From Jiangella ureilytica (GTDB lineage: Bacteria > Actinomycetota > Actinomycetes > Jiangellales > Jiangellaceae), in the NCBI RefSeq assembly GCF_004348545.1, contig NZ_SMKL01000023.1, positions 18,974 through 82,973 of the forward strand: DNA of 64,000 nt. Direction: 5' to 3'. Every line of letters begins with the position of its first letter. Within the stretch, counting starts at the first letter, position 1. The position numbers and the translations under genes are program-made. Of the stretch, positions 59,429 to 64,000 are shown one piece after another. A model generated the notes under the pieces. The model was not told the DNA's origin. It worked only from the letters and a program-made list of their open reading frames with translations, and searched no databases.

Positions 59429-60112
59429 TTACGCGGACAGGCCGAGCTTGGTCATCCGGTCGGTGTGCTTCTTCGTGATGCGCGCGAACAGCTGGCCGAG
59501 CTCGGCGAGGTCCATGCCCGGGCGGTCGACGCCGCCCACCAGCAGCACGGCCAGGGCGTCGCGGTCGACGGCGACGCGCTGCGCCTGGGCCAGTGCCTCG
59601 CCCACCAGCCGGCGGGCCCACAGCGCGAGCCGTCCGGCCACCCGCGGGTCAGCGGCCACGGCCTCGCGCACGCGTTCCACCGCGAAGTCGGCGTGCCCGG
59701 CATCGGCCAGCACGTCGATGACCAGCTGGCGGGTGGCGGGGTCGACGGTCTCGGCCACCTCGCGGTAGAAGTCGGCCGCGATGCCGTCGCCCACATAGGC
59801 CTTGACCAGCCCTTCGAGCCAGTCGGCGGGCGCGGTGTTGGCGTGGAACTGCTCCAGCGGCACCCGGAACGGCGCCATGGCCTCGTCGACGCCGACGCCG
59901 AGATCGTCGAGGCGCTGGCGGATGCGCTCGAAGTGGTGGAACTCGGTGACCGCCATGCCGGCCAGCGCAGCCTTGTCGGCCAGCGTGGGCGCCAGCCCGG
60001 CGTCGACGGCCATGCGCTCGAATCCGGTCAGCTCACCCAGCCCCAGAAGGCCGAGCAGGTCGACGACGCCGGCCCGGTAGGCGGGGTCGTCGAAGGCGTC
60101 GCTCGCGCTCAC
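59429..60112 (-). CDS. Ferritin-like-fold protein
   Basis: Protein of 227 residues, all helical. Acidic and His residues in GELTGFERMAVDA (about 26), EFHHFERIRQRL (about 57), GDGIAADFYREVAE (about 102) and DAGHADFAVERV (about 130) give the ExxH-type diiron pattern of ferritin-like or MiaE-like enzymes. The substrate is not known. GTG 60110-60112 starts the conserved part. It is divergent from rhlE. Confidence 0.85.
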   Translation of the reverse strand: MSASDAFDDPAYRAGVVDLLGLLGLGELTGFERMAVDAGLAPTLADKAALAGMAVTEFHHFERIRQRLDDLGVGVDEAMAPFRVPLEQFHANTAPADWLEGLVKAYVGDGIAADFYREVAETVDPATRQLVIDVLADAGHADFAVERVREAVAADPRVAGRLALWARRLVGEALAQAQRVAVDRDALAVLLVGGVDRPGMDLAELGQLFARITKKHTDRMTKLGLSA

Positions 60113-60165
60113 GCCGCAACGATATCGGCGTGGCGCCGCTGACGGTGAACAGCACTTCATTCCAC

Positions 60166-60193
60166 TTGCCGTTACACTGGACGATGGTATAGA
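60166..60193 (+). promoter_or_regulatory. Promoter of rhlE
   Basis: TTGCCG (60166-60171), a 16-base spacer and TATAGA (60188-60193). The leader to ATG 60351 would be about 150 bases, long for this genome, and contains GC-rich inverted stretches (for example GGGCGCCCCC). Confidence 0.6.
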
Positions 60194-60350
60194 TGGCGTC
60201 CGGGCGAAACGGGCGCCCCCTGGGGACGAACCGGACGTCCGTACGCGCACCACGCGGCCTCTGGGCCCGCCGACTCCGCAGTGTCGGCGCGCGGCCCGGC
60301 AGCCCCTACGCGTGCACGCCGTCTCGCAGGCCTCGGGGTTCCAGCGACGA

Positions 60351-61895
<1,545 letters not shown>

Positions 61896-62041
61896 CGGGC
61901 CCGACGAGAACGTCCCCACCGCTCCTGCTGGTGGGGACGTGTCCGTCCTGCGCGTCGAGTGCGCCCTTTTCCATGATCATGTTCGGTTCCGGCGGCTGCT
62001 CTCGCGCCGATCCGGCTGTGGTGACGGGATTCCAGGAAGCA

Positions 62042-62178
62042 CGAAGGGATCCGGTGACCTCACGGGGGAGAGGGTCACCGGATCCCTTCGGTTCCGGCTG
62101 AGCCGGTGCTTTCCGATGACCGCCGGCGCAGGGGTGGTGTGACCTCGGGGTGGAGGGTGCCGCCGGTCATCGGAAAGC
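62042..62178. repeat. Two long hairpins in the 505-bp gap after rhlE
   Basis: The gap 61896-62401 holds no gene. An 18-bp perfect inverted repeat (62042-62059 with 62073-62090, 13-base loop) is followed by a 15-bp one (62108-62122 with 62164-62178, 41-base loop). Neither has a U-run. The first is about 150 bases past the rhlE stop and could terminate it; the second looks like a separate regulatory or structural element. Confidence 0.7.
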
Positions 62179-62401
62179 CACCCGGCCGAGTCGCAGGCGC
62201 CCCCTGAGAGTCCGGCCGAGCCGGGAGTTCGACGCGGTACCAGCCCGCCGGCATCCCGAACCTGTCGTGCCCGGTTCACCCGGGTGACAAGCTGTGGCCA
62301 ACGCTACGAAGGCCTGCGTATGGCGGCATCCGTAGCGATTACCTAAATTCTTCCGCGCGGATCGCGGTGATCATGGTCGTCTGGCTCTAGCGTTGGCGTG
62401 C

Positions 62402-64000
62402 ATGCACGCCACTCACGCGCTGGCTCACTGGCCGCTCGTCGGCCGGTACGACGAGTACGCCGCCGCGTTGCAGGTCCTGACCGGTGAGGATCCCGCGACG
62501 GCGTACGGCGTGCTGCTCGTGGGCGAGTCCGGCGTGGGCAAGTCGACCCTCGCCGCCCGGCTCGAGGAGGCCGTCTCCGAGACCGCGCATGTGGTGACCG
62601 TCACATCGCCCAGTCGCGCGCAGCCGGTCATGCTCGGGGCACTGGCGCCACTGCTCTCCGACGTCACCGCGCACGACGACGCCAGCCCCATCACCGTCTT
62701 CCGGGCAGCCGCCGAACGGCTGCGCAGCGAGGCCGCCGGTCGCCCCGTCGTGCTCCGCGTCGAGGACGGCCACCTGCTCGACGGCGCCAGCGCCGGCGTG
62801 TTGCGCATGCTCGCCATGTCGAAGCAGGCCAGGCTGCTGGTGACCAGCCGGCCCAACCCGGGCATCCCGGACGACCTCGTCGCCCTGTGGAAGGACGGCT
62901 GGTTGCGCTGGATCGACGTCGACCCGCTGGACCGCGCCGAGACCACCCTGCTGCTGCGCGAGGCGCTGGGCGGCGTCATCGGCCGCGACACCGACCGGCG
63001 CATGTGGGAGGCCAGCCTCGGCAACCCGCTCTACCTGCGTGAGCTGGTCCGCTCGGCACTCAGCCGCGACGAACTGCTGAACAACCACGGCGTCTGGACC
63101 TGGACCGGGCCGGTCGTCCCGGGCCGACTGATCGAGCTGGTCACGGCCGAGCTCCGGCGCCGCCCCGACGGCGAGCGCGAGGTCCTCGAGATCGTGTCGC
63201 TGGCGGAGTCGCTGCCGCTGCCGCTGTTGTTCGAACTGGCCGACACCGACGCCGTCGACGCGCTGGTCGCCGCCGGGATGCTCGTGGTCGACAACGCCGC
63301 CGCGCCGCCCACAGCCCAGCTGTCGCACCCGGTCTACGGCGAGGCGATCCGCAGCCTCGTGCCACCCGGCCGTCGCCGCGTGCTGCGCGAACGCGTGGTC
63401 CGGCACCTGCCCGGCCCGCACGACGCGTCGCTGCCGGACCTGCTGCGCTGGGTGTCGTGGGCGCTCGAGTCCGGCTCGGTGCCGGAACCGGAGCTGCTGG
63501 TCGAGGCGGCCGCGCTGGCCAACCGGCTGCAGCAGGCCGCCGACGCGCGCCGGTTCGCCGACCTCGCGCTGCTGGCCGATCCCGACGACGGCGTGGTGGC
63601 CGGCGCGCTGGCGCAGCGGGCCCGGGCGCACCGCGTGCTCGGCGCCGTCGACCGCGCGCAGGCCGACCTCGACCAGTTCCACTCGCTGCCGGCGTCGGCC
63701 ACCACGGCCGCACTCGAGGCGCACGTGGCCATCACCGGCGCCGACGTGCTGTTCCACGGGCTGGCCGACCCCGCCGCGGCGGTCCGGCTGCTCGACGATG
63801 CACTCCCCCGGGTTCAGGGGTGCGCGCAGTCGTCGGCGGTGCTGCGCGGGCACCGGCTGGCCGTGCTGATGAACTCCGGCAGCACCGGGGCGCCGCTGGA
63901 CGAGGCGGTCGAGTTCCTGAACGACACCTCCCTGCCGCTGCTGGCCCGCATCCAGCTGGCGGCGCCGGTGCAGCTGACGCTGGCGCGGGCGGGGCGGGTG
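62402..64000 (+). CDS. Large AAA/LuxR-type transcriptional regulator, truncated by window end
   Basis: Open frame of at least 533 residues running off the right edge. Residues about 12-25 (LVGRYDEYAAAL) and the Walker A LVGESGVGKSTLAARL (about 38) begin a P-loop ATPase; the second acidic motif is VLRVEDGHLLDGAS, where the usual DD is ED. SLGNPLYLRELVRSAL (about 205) is typical of the STAND/LAL regulators, whose LuxR helix-turn-helix lies at the missing C-terminus. ATG 62402 has no ribosome-binding site. Target unknown. Confidence 0.85.
   Translation, partial: MHATHALAHWPLVGRYDEYAAALQVLTGEDPATAYGVLLVGESGVGKSTLAARLEEAVSETAHVVTVTSPSRAQPVMLGALAPLLSDVTAHDDASPITVFRAAAERLRSEAAGRPVVLRVEDGHLLDGASAGVLRMLAMSKQARLLVTSRPNPGIPDDLVALWKDGWLRWIDVDPLDRAETTLLLREALGGVIGRDTDRRMWEASLGNPLYLRELVRSALSRDELLNNHGVWTWTGPVVPGRLIELVTAELRRRPDGEREVLEIVSLAESLPLPLLFELADTDAVDALVAAGMLVVDNAAAPPTAQLSHPVYGEAIRSLVPPGRRRVLRERVVRHLPGPHDASLPDLLRWVSWALESGSVPEPELLVEAAALANRLQQAADARRFADLALLADPDDGVVAGALAQRARAHRVLGAVDRAQADLDQFHSLPASATTAALEAHVAITGADVLFHGLADPAAAVRLLDDALPRVQGCAQSSAVLRGHRLAVLMNSGSTGAPLDEAVEFLNDTSLPLLARIQLAAPVQLTLARAGRV

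Overview
This is a roughly 72% GC chromosome window from an actinobacterium. Genes often start with GTG, lie close together and overlap by 1-16 bases. About half of it is a conserved actinobacterial core block, in broadly the order known from Mycobacterium: PDZ/Lon-like protease, DUF2342 zincin, ABC1 kinase, whiB7, uvrD2, mycoredoxin, nudC, adnB-adnA, then (after an insertion) alkyltransferase-like protein, moeZ, alpha/beta hydrolase, TetR, DUF3107, ferritin-like protein and rhlE. The C-rich accessory sugar genes and the WhiB7 form suggest a soil or plant-associated filamentous actinomycete. A Jiangella-like organism is my guess, but the genus cannot be fixed from this sequence alone.

Layout. 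1-0.95 kb: a truncated membrane-anchored molybdopterin oxidoreductase. 0.95-1.82 kb: a gene-free stretch packed with direct and inverted copies of one short repeat, including a 102-bp tandem array. 1.8-6.3 kb (minus strand): PDZ protease, sigma factor with a membrane partner, MoaE, NAD-dependent epimerase. 6.4-12.8 kb: DUF2342 protein, Nudix, YgjP-like metalloprotease, a DnaA-box cluster, DUF5679, ThiF-like protein, ABC1 kinase. 13-18 kb (minus strand): an apparently circularly permuted phosphodiesterase and whiB7 with its full leader (promoter, 72-codon upstream ORF, terminator), then uvrD2. 18-25 kb: redox, nucleotide and Nudix enzymes, an ECF sigma/YCII pair, and a truncated DUF222 gene behind a LexA box. 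25.4-31.8 kb: AdnAB, the double-strand-break resection helicase-nuclease.

31.9-50 kb is an accessory catabolic island. It holds a LacI regulator, an AraC regulator, a sugar ABC importer without its own ATPase, three Gfo/Idh/MocA dehydrogenases, ThuA, a nucleoside hydrolase, a PhyH dioxygenase, a TIM-barrel isomerase, a GH42-like protein, a zinc-type dehydrogenase, a secreted GH10 xylanase, a Rieske protein and an amidohydrolase. Six copies of a 14-bp operator (consensus GCCAAWCGATTTGC) sit in front of six of its transcription units, so it looks like one regulon. The likely job is import, redox activation and cleavage of a plant-derived glycoside; the substrate is not known.

50-64 kb returns to core genes, interrupted by two tandem 800-residue proteins that join a pseudokinase to a lysylphosphatidylglycerol-synthase-like membrane domain. 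The window ends inside a large AAA/LuxR-type regulator. No rRNA, tRNA, CRISPR array or intact insertion sequence was found.
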